Assembly: GCA_944354265.1 (NCBI GenBank)
Contig: CALVPX010000004.1
Coordinates: 1 to 64,000 of the forward strand
Source: an uncultured Clostridia bacterium
Lineage (GTDB): Bacteria; Bacillota; Clostridia; Christensenellales; Borkfalkiaceae
Direction: 5' to 3'
Length of the DNA: 64,000 bases
Part shown: one piece after another, positions 25,558 to 32,930 of the stretch
How the letters are laid out: every line of letters begins with the position of its first letter
Position numbering within the stretch: the stretch's first letter is position 1
Program-made: the position numbers and the translations under genes
The notes under the pieces: model-generated
Database searches by the model: none
Told to the model about the DNA's origin: nothing
What the model saw: the letters and a program-made list of their open reading frames with translations, nothing else

Positions 25558-27446
25558 CCATTCAGGAAATTGAAAAGATACGCGGTAAAAAGAAAGCCCT
25601 CGTAGATGTAAGGCGCGTCGTGCGCGAACAGGGCGAAAAACTTGCCAAGCAGACGGGGTACAGAAAGCAGGTCCTCGTCTGCGGCGGCACGGGCTGCACA
25701 TCGTCGCACTCCATGAAGGTCATCGAACAGCTCGAAAAATCTTTAAAGGAGCTCAACCTCACCGATGTGCTCATCGTCAAAACGGGCTGCTTCGGCCTCT
25801 GCTCTCTCGGTCCCATAATGATTGTCTATCCCGAGGGCGCGTTCTACGCCCAAATGACTCCCGAGCACGCGCAGACCGTTGCAGAAAAGCACCTTGTAAA
25901 GGGCGGTCAGATAGTAAAGGAACTGCTCTATCAGGGCACCGTTGCAGAGGACGGCTCCATAATCCCCTTCGCCGAAACGCCCTTCTATAAAAAGCAGATG
26001 CGCATAGCTCTTCGCAACTGCGGCGTCATCGCGCCCGAAGATATCGAGGAGGCTATCGCCGCAGGCGACTATGCCGCGCTCGAAAAGGTGCTCACTTCAA
26101 TGACTCCCGACGACGTCATAAACGAAGTCTCCGCCTCGGGTCTCCGCGGCCGCGGCGGCGCAGGCTTCCCCACGGGGCGCAAGTGGTCGTTCGCCAAGGC
26201 CTCGCAGGGCGACATAAAGTACGTCGTCTGCAACGCCGACGAGGGCGACCCCGGCGCGTTCATGGACCGCTCTGTTCTCGAAGGCGATCCCCATTGCGTG
26301 CTCGAGGCCATGGCCATTGCCGGCTACGCAATAGGCGCCCGTCAGGGTTACATATATGTGCGCGCCGAATACCCCGTCGCCGTCAACCGCCTCAACATTG
26401 CCATCAGGCAGGCCCGCGAATACGGCCTTCTCGGCAAAAATATTCTCGGCCTCGGCTTCGATTTCGACATAGAGATCCGCCTCGGTGCGGGCGCGTTCGT
26501 CTGCGGCGAGGAGACCGCCCTTTTAACCTCAATCGAGGGCCACCGCGGCGAGCCCCGTCCCCGTCCGCCCTTCCCCGCAGTAAAGGGTCTCTTCGATAAG
26601 CCTACAATCATCAACAACGTTGAAACGTGGGCAAACATCAACCCCATAATCGTAAACGGCGCCGCATGGTTTGCGCGCATAGGCACGCGCACTTCGGCGG
26701 GCACCAAGGTCTTTGCCCTCGGCGGCAAAATCACCAATGTCGGCCTCGTCGAAGTCCCCATGGGCACCACCCTCCGCGAAATAGTGGAGGAGATAGGCGG
26801 CGGCATACCCAACGGCAAAAAGTTCAAGGCCGCGCAGACGGGCGGTCCCTCGGGCGGTTGTATTCCCGCCGAGTGCATAGACACCCCCATAGATTACGAC
26901 TCCCTGCTCGCCATCGGCTCCATGATGGGCTCGGGCGGCATGATCATTCTCGATGAAAACGACTGCATGGTCGACATCTCAAAATTCTACCTTGAATTCA
27001 CGGCAGATGAAAGCTGCGGCAAGTGCACTCCCTGCCGCATAGGCACCAAGAGGCTGTTGCAGCTCCTCACCAAGATAACCGAAGGCAAGGGCGAACCCGA
27101 GGACCTCGTCAAAATAGAGGAACTCGCCTCCCACATGAAGCAGTCCTCGCTCTGCGCTCTCGGTCAGTCGGCGCCCAATCCCATACTGTCCACTCTCCGC
27201 TATTTCCGTCAGGAATATATCGACCACATAGAAAAGAAGAAGTGTGACGCCGGGGTTTGTAAAGCGCTGCTCACTTACTCCATCGACCCCGAAAAGTGCC
27301 GCGGCTGTACGCTGTGCGCGCGCAACTGTCCCACGCACGCAATTACGGGCAAGGTGCGCGAGGCGCACGTCATCGACAAGGACATCTGCATTAAGTGCGG
27401 ACTGTGCATGACCAACTGCAAATTCGGCGCAGTTGTAAGAAGTTGA
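25554..27446 (+). CDS. hydB: Electron-bifurcating [FeFe] hydrogenase, NuoF-like flavoprotein subunit
   Basis: 630-residue subunit carrying FMN and several FeS centres; it binds NAD(H) and splits electrons. Domains in order: an N-terminal thioredoxin-like [2Fe-2S] region (CGGTGCTSSH ... GCFGLCSLGP), the NuoF core with GRGGAGFPTGRKW for FMN/NADH and DEGDPGAFMDR, the [4Fe-4S] ligands ESCGKCTPCRIGT, and a C-terminal two-cluster ferredoxin domain (CRGCTLCARNCP, CIKCGLCMTNCKFG). The ATG at 25554 is used because GGAGGGAGGA precedes it and because it gives the ATGA overlap; the frame is open further upstream inside hydC but that part is not homologous. Confidence 0.96.
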   Translation: MTIQEIEKIRGKKKALVDVRRVVREQGEKLAKQTGYRKQVLVCGGTGCTSSHSMKVIEQLEKSLKELNLTDVLIVKTGCFGLCSLGPIMIVYPEGAFYAQMTPEHAQTVAEKHLVKGGQIVKELLYQGTVAEDGSIIPFAETPFYKKQMRIALRNCGVIAPEDIEEAIAAGDYAALEKVLTSMTPDDVINEVSASGLRGRGGAGFPTGRKWSFAKASQGDIKYVVCNADEGDPGAFMDRSVLEGDPHCVLEAMAIAGYAIGARQGYIYVRAEYPVAVNRLNIAIRQAREYGLLGKNILGLGFDFDIEIRLGAGAFVCGEETALLTSIEGHRGEPRPRPPFPAVKGLFDKPTIINNVETWANINPIIVNGAAWFARIGTRTSAGTKVFALGGKITNVGLVEVPMGTTLREIVEEIGGGIPNGKKFKAAQTGGPSGGCIPAECIDTPIDYDSLLAIGSMMGSGGMIILDENDCMVDISKFYLEFTADESCGKCTPCRIGTKRLLQLLTKITEGKGEPEDLVKIEELASHMKQSSLCALGQSAPNPILSTLRYFRQEYIDHIEKKKCDAGVCKALLTYSIDPEKCRGCTLCARNCPTHAITGKVREAHVIDKDICIKCGLCMTNCKFGAVVRS

Positions 27447-27456
27447 GGTGAAAGAC

Positions 27457-29187
27457 ATGGCTAAAGATGTAACATTGACAATAAACAATATTTCGGTCAC
27501 CGTTCCGGAGGGAACGACCATTCTCGAAGCCGCCCGCAAGGCGCACATCGTCATTCCCACGCTGTGCTATTTAAAGGATGTCTCCTGCGTGGGCTCCTGC
27601 CGTATGTGCGTGGTGGAGGCAACGGGCGCCCGCGGCCTCGTCGCCGCATGCGTCTATCCCGTGGCTGAGGGCATGGAGGTGCGCACAAACACCCACAAGT
27701 GCCGCGAAAGCCGCAAAATGACGCTCGAACTGCTCCTTTCCAAGCACAAGAAAAAGTGCCTCTCCTGCGAAAGGAACCACAACTGCGAATTGCAAAAGCT
27801 CTCCCTCGGCTACGGCGTGGACGAGGACAGGTTCAAGGGCGAGGACTTCGTCCTTCCCATCGACGACTCGGCTCCCTACGTCGTGCGCGACAACGACAAG
27901 TGCATCAACTGCATGCGCTGCGTGGCTGCCTGCCGCAAACAGCACGTCAACGCTATCGGTCCCATCGGCCGCGGCTTCAACGTGCACATAGGCAGCGCGT
28001 TCGACATGCCCCTCTCCGAGTCGGTCTGCGTCGGCTGCGGACAGTGCATTGTCGCCTGCCCCGTCGGCGCCCTTTCGGAGCGCTCCACCATAGATGAGGT
28101 ATGGGACGCCTTTGCCGACCCCACCAAGAAGGTCGTGTTCTTCACGGCTCCTTCGGTGCGTGCAACCCTCGGCGAGGCTTTCGATATGCCCATCGGCACC
28201 AACGTTGAGGGCAAAATGGTCGCCGCCATAAGAAGGTTGGGTCAGTGCGAAGTGTTCAACATGGATGTCACTGCCGACCTCACCATAATGGAGGAGGCCT
28301 CCGAACTTATCAACCGCATCAAGACGGGCAAACCCATGCCCATGTTCACCTCCTGCTGCCCCGCGTGGGTCAAGTTTGTAGAGCAGAAGTATCCCGAAAT
28401 GATACCCAACCTCTCAACCTGCAAATCGCCTCAGCAGATGTTCGGCGCCCTCTTAAAGACCTATTGGTGCGAAAAACATCACATTCGCCCTGAAGATTTA
28501 TTCACCGTCTCGGTAATTCCCTGCACGGCCAAAAAGTACGAGTGTCACCGTCCCGAAATGGAAGGTGAGGTCAACGCCGCAATCACCACGCGCGAGCTTG
28601 CGCGAATGATAAAGACGGCGGGCATCGAATTCACAAAACTCCCCGACGAGGATTTCGACAATCCCTTTGCAACCGCAACGGGCGGCGGCACTATCTTCGG
28701 TGCAACGGGAGGCGTAATGGAGGCTGCTTTGCGAACGGCAGCCCACATGCTCGACGGCAACTTCGAAGTTTTGGATTTCTTTGCCGTCCGCGGCTCCAAC
28801 CCCATAAAGGAGGCAACCTACCTCGTCGCGGGCCACACCTTAAAGGTGGCCGTCGCCTCGGGGCTCGAAAACGCCGTAACATTGCTCGAACAAATCAAAT
28901 CGGGCAAAAAGAAGTACGACTTTGTAGAAATCATGGCCTGCCCCGGCGGCTGCGTAAACGGTGGCGGTCAGCCCACCCTGTCGGACAGCGTGCGCAACAA
29001 TTCCGACTTAAACCTCAAGGAGGCCCGCGCCAAGGTGCTCTATCTTTCAGACGGGCATTCCGAACTGCGCCGCTCGTCCAACTCGCCCGTAATGGATATG
29101 TTGTACGAAGATTACTTCATCTTCCCCAACAGCCACAAATCGCACGAAGTTCTCCACACCCATTATAAGGAAGATAAGAGGATATAA
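27457..29187 (+). CDS. hydA: [FeFe] hydrogenase catalytic subunit
   Basis: 576-residue H-cluster subunit producing or consuming H2. Domains in order: plant-type [2Fe-2S] (CVGSCRMC), the His-ligated cluster region (HKKKCLSCERNHNC), two [4Fe-4S] clusters (CINCMRCVAAC, CVGCGQCIVACP), then the H-domain with L1 FTSCCPAWVKF, L2 IPCTAKKYE, GATGGVMEAALR, and L3 MACPGGCVNGGGQP. All four H-cluster cysteines are present. The L2 Met of the usual MPCTAKK is Ile here. The ATG at 27457 fits the GAGGTGA site; the frame also has a GTG at 27448. The maturases hydE, hydF and hydG are not in this window. Confidence 0.96.
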   Translation: MAKDVTLTINNISVTVPEGTTILEAARKAHIVIPTLCYLKDVSCVGSCRMCVVEATGARGLVAACVYPVAEGMEVRTNTHKCRESRKMTLELLLSKHKKKCLSCERNHNCELQKLSLGYGVDEDRFKGEDFVLPIDDSAPYVVRDNDKCINCMRCVAACRKQHVNAIGPIGRGFNVHIGSAFDMPLSESVCVGCGQCIVACPVGALSERSTIDEVWDAFADPTKKVVFFTAPSVRATLGEAFDMPIGTNVEGKMVAAIRRLGQCEVFNMDVTADLTIMEEASELINRIKTGKPMPMFTSCCPAWVKFVEQKYPEMIPNLSTCKSPQQMFGALLKTYWCEKHHIRPEDLFTVSVIPCTAKKYECHRPEMEGEVNAAITTRELARMIKTAGIEFTKLPDEDFDNPFATATGGGTIFGATGGVMEAALRTAAHMLDGNFEVLDFFAVRGSNPIKEATYLVAGHTLKVAVASGLENAVTLLEQIKSGKKKYDFVEIMACPGGCVNGGGQPTLSDSVRNNSDLNLKEARAKVLYLSDGHSELRRSSNSPVMDMLYEDYFIFPNSHKSHEVLHTHYKEDKRI

Positions 29188-29204
29188 ACAATTAACGCTC
29201 GTTG

Positions 29205-29380
29205 TGCATAAGTGGAAATGCACCAACTCGCCGTTATTTAAGGGCGCTGCCCTCGGCGGCGCAATCTTAAATAGCCCTACAGATAAAAAATTGCGCCGCC
29301 TTCACCTGCTGAGGCGCAGGTATGCGCAAATTGGGTCTACTTCGGGGAAGTCAATTCCCCTCGTAACGTAATTAGTTAAG
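29205..29380 (+). ncRNA. Structured RNA candidate, family not identified
   Basis: Noncoding stretch after hydA with several nested or side-by-side perfect hairpins: GTGCAT/ATGCAC, GGGC/GCCC, GGCGGCGCAAT/ATTGCGCCGCC (11 bp), CACCTGC/GCAGGT and GGGGAA/TTCCCC. ATTTAAG and CTTAAAT, on either side of the 5' arm of the 11-bp stem, can pair as a pseudoknot. A strong terminator follows at 29381. Size (about 180 nt), location and multi-stem pattern suggest a stand-alone ncRNA; raiA-type RNA and 6S RNA are guesses to test. Motifs for tmRNA, RNase P and SRP RNA were not found. Confidence 0.5.
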
Positions 29381-29413
29381 GCCGCGGGCGGCATAGTGCC
29401 GCCCGCGGCTTTT
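29381..29413 (+). terminator. Rho-independent terminator after the RNA candidate
   Basis: Perfect 12-bp stem GCCGCGGGCGGC with GCCGCCCGCGGC, loop ATAGT, then TTTTC. Confidence 0.85.
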
Positions 29414-29700
29414 CTCTTCTGTCATTTCGACCGAAGGCGCATTTATGCGCCGCAGCGGAGAAATCCCCCAAACGTAGTCATACCACATTGTCATACTGAG
29501 CTACGCAGGGTGAAACCCTGCGTAGTCGAACGTATCTTGCAGGGTGCATATCAAGCATGCTCAGTATTGGCATACACGGTTTTAGTACAGCAAGATCCTA
29601 TAGCCGAAACCCCTGAAGGGGTCCCCTCGGCAAAGCGTCGTCGGCTTTGCCTCCTAGCCCGATTGCGCTCATTACATTCGCTCCACTCAAGATGACGGGC
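29414..29700 (+). repeat. Dispersed hairpin elements, copies C and relatives
   Basis: This noncoding stretch contains a half-unit (CTGTCATTTCGACCGAAGG, 29418 onward) and a fuller unit from about 29487 (ATTGTCATACTGAGC, then a perfect CTACGCAGGGT/ACCCTGCGTAG hairpin, AGTCGAACGTATCTTGC). A further related tail (CTCAAGATGACGGG) ends near 29700. It shares the core of copies at 21841, 24811 and 31478. No gene was seen here. Confidence 0.6.
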
Positions 29701-29733
29701 GGCAATGCGGCTTTAAAAACATATATATTTTGC

Positions 29734-29762
29734 TTGACAAGCTGTATTCATTATGATACTAT
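29734..29762 (+). promoter_or_regulatory. Strong promoter upstream of the CNNM gene
   Basis: TTGACA (29734-29739), 17 bp, TACTAT (29757-29762). RNA would start near 29769, leaving a leader of about 220 nt before the CNNM ATG at 29989. Confidence 0.75.
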
Positions 29763-29788
29763 ATATGCAATAGGAGGATTTAAGCATA

Positions 29789-29920
29789 GTGGACGACAGC
29801 CCAAGTAGCGTGCCCCGACGTGCGTGCATCTTAATACTTGATTTTACCGAACATAACTTTTCTGTGCCAAAGGCAGAGAGGTTGTGTTTTTTGTGTTGTA
29901 AAAAAGTAGAAAATAAATAA
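29789..29920 (+). CDS. Possible 43-residue leader or small protein
   Basis: A GTG-started frame of 43 codons lies just inside the transcript from the 29734 promoter. AGGAGG at 29772-29777 is 11 nt upstream, somewhat long. The predicted peptide is Cys-rich near its end (LCFLCCKK) and basic at its start (PRRAC). I know no family. It could be a real small protein, a regulatory upstream frame, or chance within a structured leader. Confidence 0.25.
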   Translation: MDDSPSSVPRRACILILDFTEHNFSVPKAERLCFLCCKKVENK

Positions 29921-29988
29921 AAAATCACAAATTTTTTACTTCCACCAATGCGCGCGTAAAATCAGGCGCGCAATATGCTAAACTTATC

Positions 29989-31446
29989 ATGACTGCAGGC
30001 GAAATTGCCTTAGCACTCGTACTTCAGGTAGTGCTCATTGCACTCAACGCAATTTTTGCAAGCGCGGAAATCGCCGTTATTTCTGCAAACGCTACCAAAA
30101 TGGAAAAACTTGCCGAGGACGGCAACAAGCGCGCCAAACGCATCTGCCGCCTCACCAAAAATTCTTCCAAATTCCTTTCAACCATTCAGGTTGCAATTAC
30201 GTTGGCGTCCCTCTTGGGCTCCGCGTTTGCTGCCGACAGCTTTGCCGAACCTCTCGCCAACGCAATCGTCGGCACCGAAAGCCAATATTACGGCGTAGTG
30301 AGCACGGTGTGCATGATCGTCATCACGCTCATCCTTTCTTACTTCTCTATAGTGTTTGGCGAACTCGTTCCCAAGCGCATAGCAATGCGCAACGCTGAAA
30401 AACTTTCACTCATTCTTTCGGGAATACTCAACTTCGTCTCATACGCCTTCGCACCCTTTGTTTGGCTGCTTACCGTCTCCGCAAACGGCGTGCTCCGCTT
30501 GTTCGGCATCAAGCCCGAAGATAGCGGCGAAGACGTCTCCGAAGAGGACATCAAGCTCATGGCTGAAGCGGGCAGCGAAAAGGGCTCCATCGACGAAAAC
30601 GAAAACGAATTTATTCAGAACATCTTTGAATTCAAGGAAAACGACGTCGGCGAAGTGTGCACCCACCGCAAGGATGTCGACTTCCTGTTCGAACGCGACG
30701 ATCCCTCTGTGTGGGAGGAGACCATCAAGCAGTCTAGCCATACATATTATCCCGTCTGCGGCAAGGACACCGACGACGTAATAGGCGTCTTAAATACTAA
30801 AATTTACTTCCGCTTAAACGACAAGTCCAAGGCCAATGTGCGCCAACAGGCCGTCATGCCCCCCGTATTCATATCAGAAACAATGCAGGCGGACGATCTC
30901 TTTTACCGCATGAAGACCACGCGCGAATATTTTGCCATAGTTCTCGACGAGTACGGCGGAATAAACGGTATTGTAACCCTTCACGACCTTTTGGAACTGC
31001 TCGTAGGCGACCTCAACGAAAAGGGCGAAGCTCCCGAATACGAAATCAAACAGATCTCTGAAGACACATGGGAGGTCACAGGCCTCGCTCCCTTCGACGA
31101 AGTTGAAGAGGCAATGGACTTAAAACTTCCCGAAGAGGAGTCCGGCGATTACGAAACTTTCGGCGGCTATGTCTGCGAAATGCTCGGCTCTGTTCCCGAC
31201 GACGGCACCACCTGCGAGTGTGAAAACGAGTATGTCAGGGTCGAGGTGCTTTTGGTCGACGAACACCGCATAGAAAAGATGCGCATAACCAAAAAGGCCA
31301 AGCCCGTCGCCGAGGAAGAGGAGGAAGACGAAGACAAAAAATTCCGCCTCTTCAAAAAGGACAAGGACGACGAGGAGGACGACAAAAAGGAATCCTCCCC
31401 CAAAGAAGTCACCCACATTCCCACCGACGAACCCAACGGCGACTGA
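29989..31446 (+). CDS. CNNM/CorC-type membrane transporter with CBS domains (hemolysin family)
   Basis: 485-residue protein of the DUF21-CBS-CorC_HlyC family; members take part in Mg2+ or other cation export. Order: four-helix DUF21 domain (about 1-180, with ALNAIFASAEIAVIS and STIQVAITLASLLGSAF), a CBS pair (about 200-330, with TREYFAIVLDEYGG near its end), the C-terminal CorC_HlyC domain (to about 425), and an unusual very acidic/lysine-rich tail of about 60 residues (EEEEEDEDKKF, KDKDDEEDDKK). No Shine-Dalgarno is visible before the ATG; the transcript appears to start over 200 nt upstream. Confidence 0.92.
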   Translation: MTAGEIALALVLQVVLIALNAIFASAEIAVISANATKMEKLAEDGNKRAKRICRLTKNSSKFLSTIQVAITLASLLGSAFAADSFAEPLANAIVGTESQYYGVVSTVCMIVITLILSYFSIVFGELVPKRIAMRNAEKLSLILSGILNFVSYAFAPFVWLLTVSANGVLRLFGIKPEDSGEDVSEEDIKLMAEAGSEKGSIDENENEFIQNIFEFKENDVGEVCTHRKDVDFLFERDDPSVWEETIKQSSHTYYPVCGKDTDDVIGVLNTKIYFRLNDKSKANVRQQAVMPPVFISETMQADDLFYRMKTTREYFAIVLDEYGGINGIVTLHDLLELLVGDLNEKGEAPEYEIKQISEDTWEVTGLAPFDEVEEAMDLKLPEEESGDYETFGGYVCEMLGSVPDDGTTCECENEYVRVEVLLVDEHRIEKMRITKKAKPVAEEEEEDEDKKFRLFKKDKDDEEDDKKESSPKEVTHIPTDEPNGD

Positions 31447-31477
31447 TCTGTTTTGCAATTTTATCGGTGAATATCAT

Positions 31478-31547
31478 TTCTCTTTTGTCATACTGAGCGC
31501 AGTCGAATGTATCTAGCACGGCCTTGCGCCGTGCCGGCAAAAGAGAA
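31478..31547 (+). repeat. Dispersed hairpin element, copy D
   Basis: Arms TTCTCTTTTGTC and GGCAAAAGAGAA pair over 12 positions (one G-T wobble). The core reads ATACTGAGCGCAGTCGAATG then an inner GCACGGC/GCCGTGC hairpin. Same family as 21841 and 24811. Confidence 0.7.
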
Positions 31548-31573
31548 AATATTATAGTTTGTTGCCTAACCTG

Positions 31574-31604
31574 AAAGCCGCCCGCGCAAATTGCGCGGGC
31601 GGCT
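31574..31604. terminator. Hairpin terminator after the CNNM gene
   Basis: Stem AAAGCCGCCCGCGCAA with TTGCGCGGGCGGCTTT, usable from either strand. Confidence 0.8.
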
Positions 31605-31638
31605 TTGCTGTGCAATGTTAAGTTTTGAATAATTCAAC

Positions 31639-31670
31639 AAAAGCGTGCGCAATTCAATGCGCACGCTTTT
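31639..31670 (-). terminator. Terminator of ldhA (bidirectional)
   Basis: AAAAGCGTGCGCA with TGCGCACGCTTTT, 12 bases beyond the minus-strand ldhA stop. Its A/T ends make it suitable for both strands. Confidence 0.8.
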
Positions 31671-31681
31671 ATGCTATGTAG

Positions 31682-32659
31682 TTATTTAATTTCAAAGGGA
31701 TTGATTTTGCCTTCGCCGAAGAGCGCAAGGCTCTTGAGTCCGCATTCCACCATGGCGGAGGTGGCCTCCTCGGTGAAGAAGGCGTAGTGTGAGGTGAATA
31801 TCACGTTGGGGAATTGCTTCAGGTAGAATATATCCCGCTTGTTGACAATCCTTGCGCGCAGGTCTATGTGCGCAACTCCGTCCTCGGCCTCTATCGTGTC
31901 AAGCCCTGCGCCGCCTACCTTTTCGCTCTCCAAAGCGGCAATCAGCGCGTCGGTGTCAATCAGTCCGCCACGCGCGGTGTTTATGAGCAGCACCCCGTCC
32001 TTCATCTTGGATATCGCCTCTGCGTCTATCATGTGGTGGTTTGAGGGGGTAAGGGGCACGTGCAGCGAAATTATATCGCTCTCCCTGTAAATTGTGTCAA
32101 GGTCGCAGAAAATTGCACCGTCCGCGTGGTCCTTGGCATAGGGGTCATAGGCAAGCACTTTGCAGCCGAATCCCTGCAGATTGCCTATCACCGCGCGGCC
32201 TATCTTGCCCGCGCCTATCACGCCCACGGTCAGATTTCTCATCTCCCTGCCGCACATTCCGTCAAGCGAAAAGTCGTTTACAAGCGCCCTGCAAACCGAA
32301 ATTTTTGCCTTTCTCAGCAGCATCAGCATAAGCATCACCGCAAAGTCGGCCACGTTGTACGGCTCGTAGTAGGCATTGCTCACGCGTATGCCGTACTTCT
32401 TGCAGGCGTCAAGGTCAATGTGGTTAAATCCCACCGTGCGCGTGGCAAGGTACTTCACTCCCAATTCCGAAAGTTTTTTGATCATCGGCTCTGAAAGGTC
32501 TGAAAAACCTAACGTCGTCACGCCCTCACAGCCCGCAACTCTGTCCACGTTGTCCGCGCACATATTTTCGGCATACAGGTCAACTTCCAGCCCGTATTCC
32601 TTTGCCCTTTCAAAATCTTTCAATTCGTAATCTTTTACTTCAAATGCTGCAATCTTCAT
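31682..32659 (-). CDS. ldhA: D-lactate dehydrogenase (D-2-hydroxyacid dehydrogenase family)
   Basis: 325-residue NAD-dependent enzyme that reduces pyruvate to D-lactate, regenerating NAD in fermentation. The Rossmann motif is GVIGAGKIGRAVIGNL (about 148-163). Catalytic residues are in the usual places: Arg in LINTARGGLIDT, Glu in the region around AGLDTIEAEDGV, and His in FTSHYAFFTEEA. Motifs match the D-LDH group more than glycerate or phosphoglycerate dehydrogenases. AAAGGAG precedes the ATG. No Rex operator was recognised. Its neighbours on this strand are unrelated, so it is a single-gene unit. Confidence 0.94.
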   Translation of the reverse strand: MKIAAFEVKDYELKDFERAKEYGLEVDLYAENMCADNVDRVAGCEGVTTLGFSDLSEPMIKKLSELGVKYLATRTVGFNHIDLDACKKYGIRVSNAYYEPYNVADFAVMLMLMLLRKAKISVCRALVNDFSLDGMCGREMRNLTVGVIGAGKIGRAVIGNLQGFGCKVLAYDPYAKDHADGAIFCDLDTIYRESDIISLHVPLTPSNHHMIDAEAISKMKDGVLLINTARGGLIDTDALIAALESEKVGGAGLDTIEAEDGVAHIDLRARIVNKRDIFYLKQFPNVIFTSHYAFFTEEATSAMVECGLKSLALFGEGKINPFEIK

Positions 32660-32684
32660 TATTAAATTCTCCTTTTACTATTAA

Positions 32685-32713
32685 AAGATACCACTTAAAC
32701 TATATTTTGTCAA
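32685..32713 (-). promoter_or_regulatory. Promoter of ldhA
   Basis: On the minus strand: TTGACA (32713-32708), 17 bp, TATCTT (32690-32685), followed by AAAGGAG and the ATG at 32659. Confidence 0.75.
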
Positions 32714-32832
32714 TCTTAAAACGCACTCTGCGCCGCAATGTACAGTAAATGGCGTCTTTTGTCTGAAAACTCGCATATAATTATACATTTTGTTGTATAT
32801 TTATAAATTGTGTTCGGTTATAACAAAACAGG

Positions 32833-32861
32833 TTGACATTACAACGCTATACATATATACT
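32833..32861 (+). promoter_or_regulatory. Promoter of the SGNH lipoprotein gene
   Basis: TTGACA (32833-32838), 17 bp, TATACT (32856-32861), about 70 nt before the ATG. The preceding 120 bases are AT-rich and carry no other feature that I can see. Confidence 0.8.
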
Positions 32862-32930
32862 GTATATAGGTAAGTTTAAGCGGACAAATTGCCGCTTAAT
32901 TTGCTCCCATAAAAAATATAGGAGGAGAAG

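Noticed and set aside
29205..29380. tmRNA, RNase P RNA or SRP RNA for the structured RNA candidate.
   Set aside because: The diagnostic motifs of these RNAs (tag frame, GAGGAAAGTCC, GGAAGCAGC-type loops) are not present.
29713..29928. 71-codon minus-strand frame in the CNNM leader.
   Set aside because: No ribosome-binding site or promoter on that strand, and it overlaps a strong plus-strand promoter.
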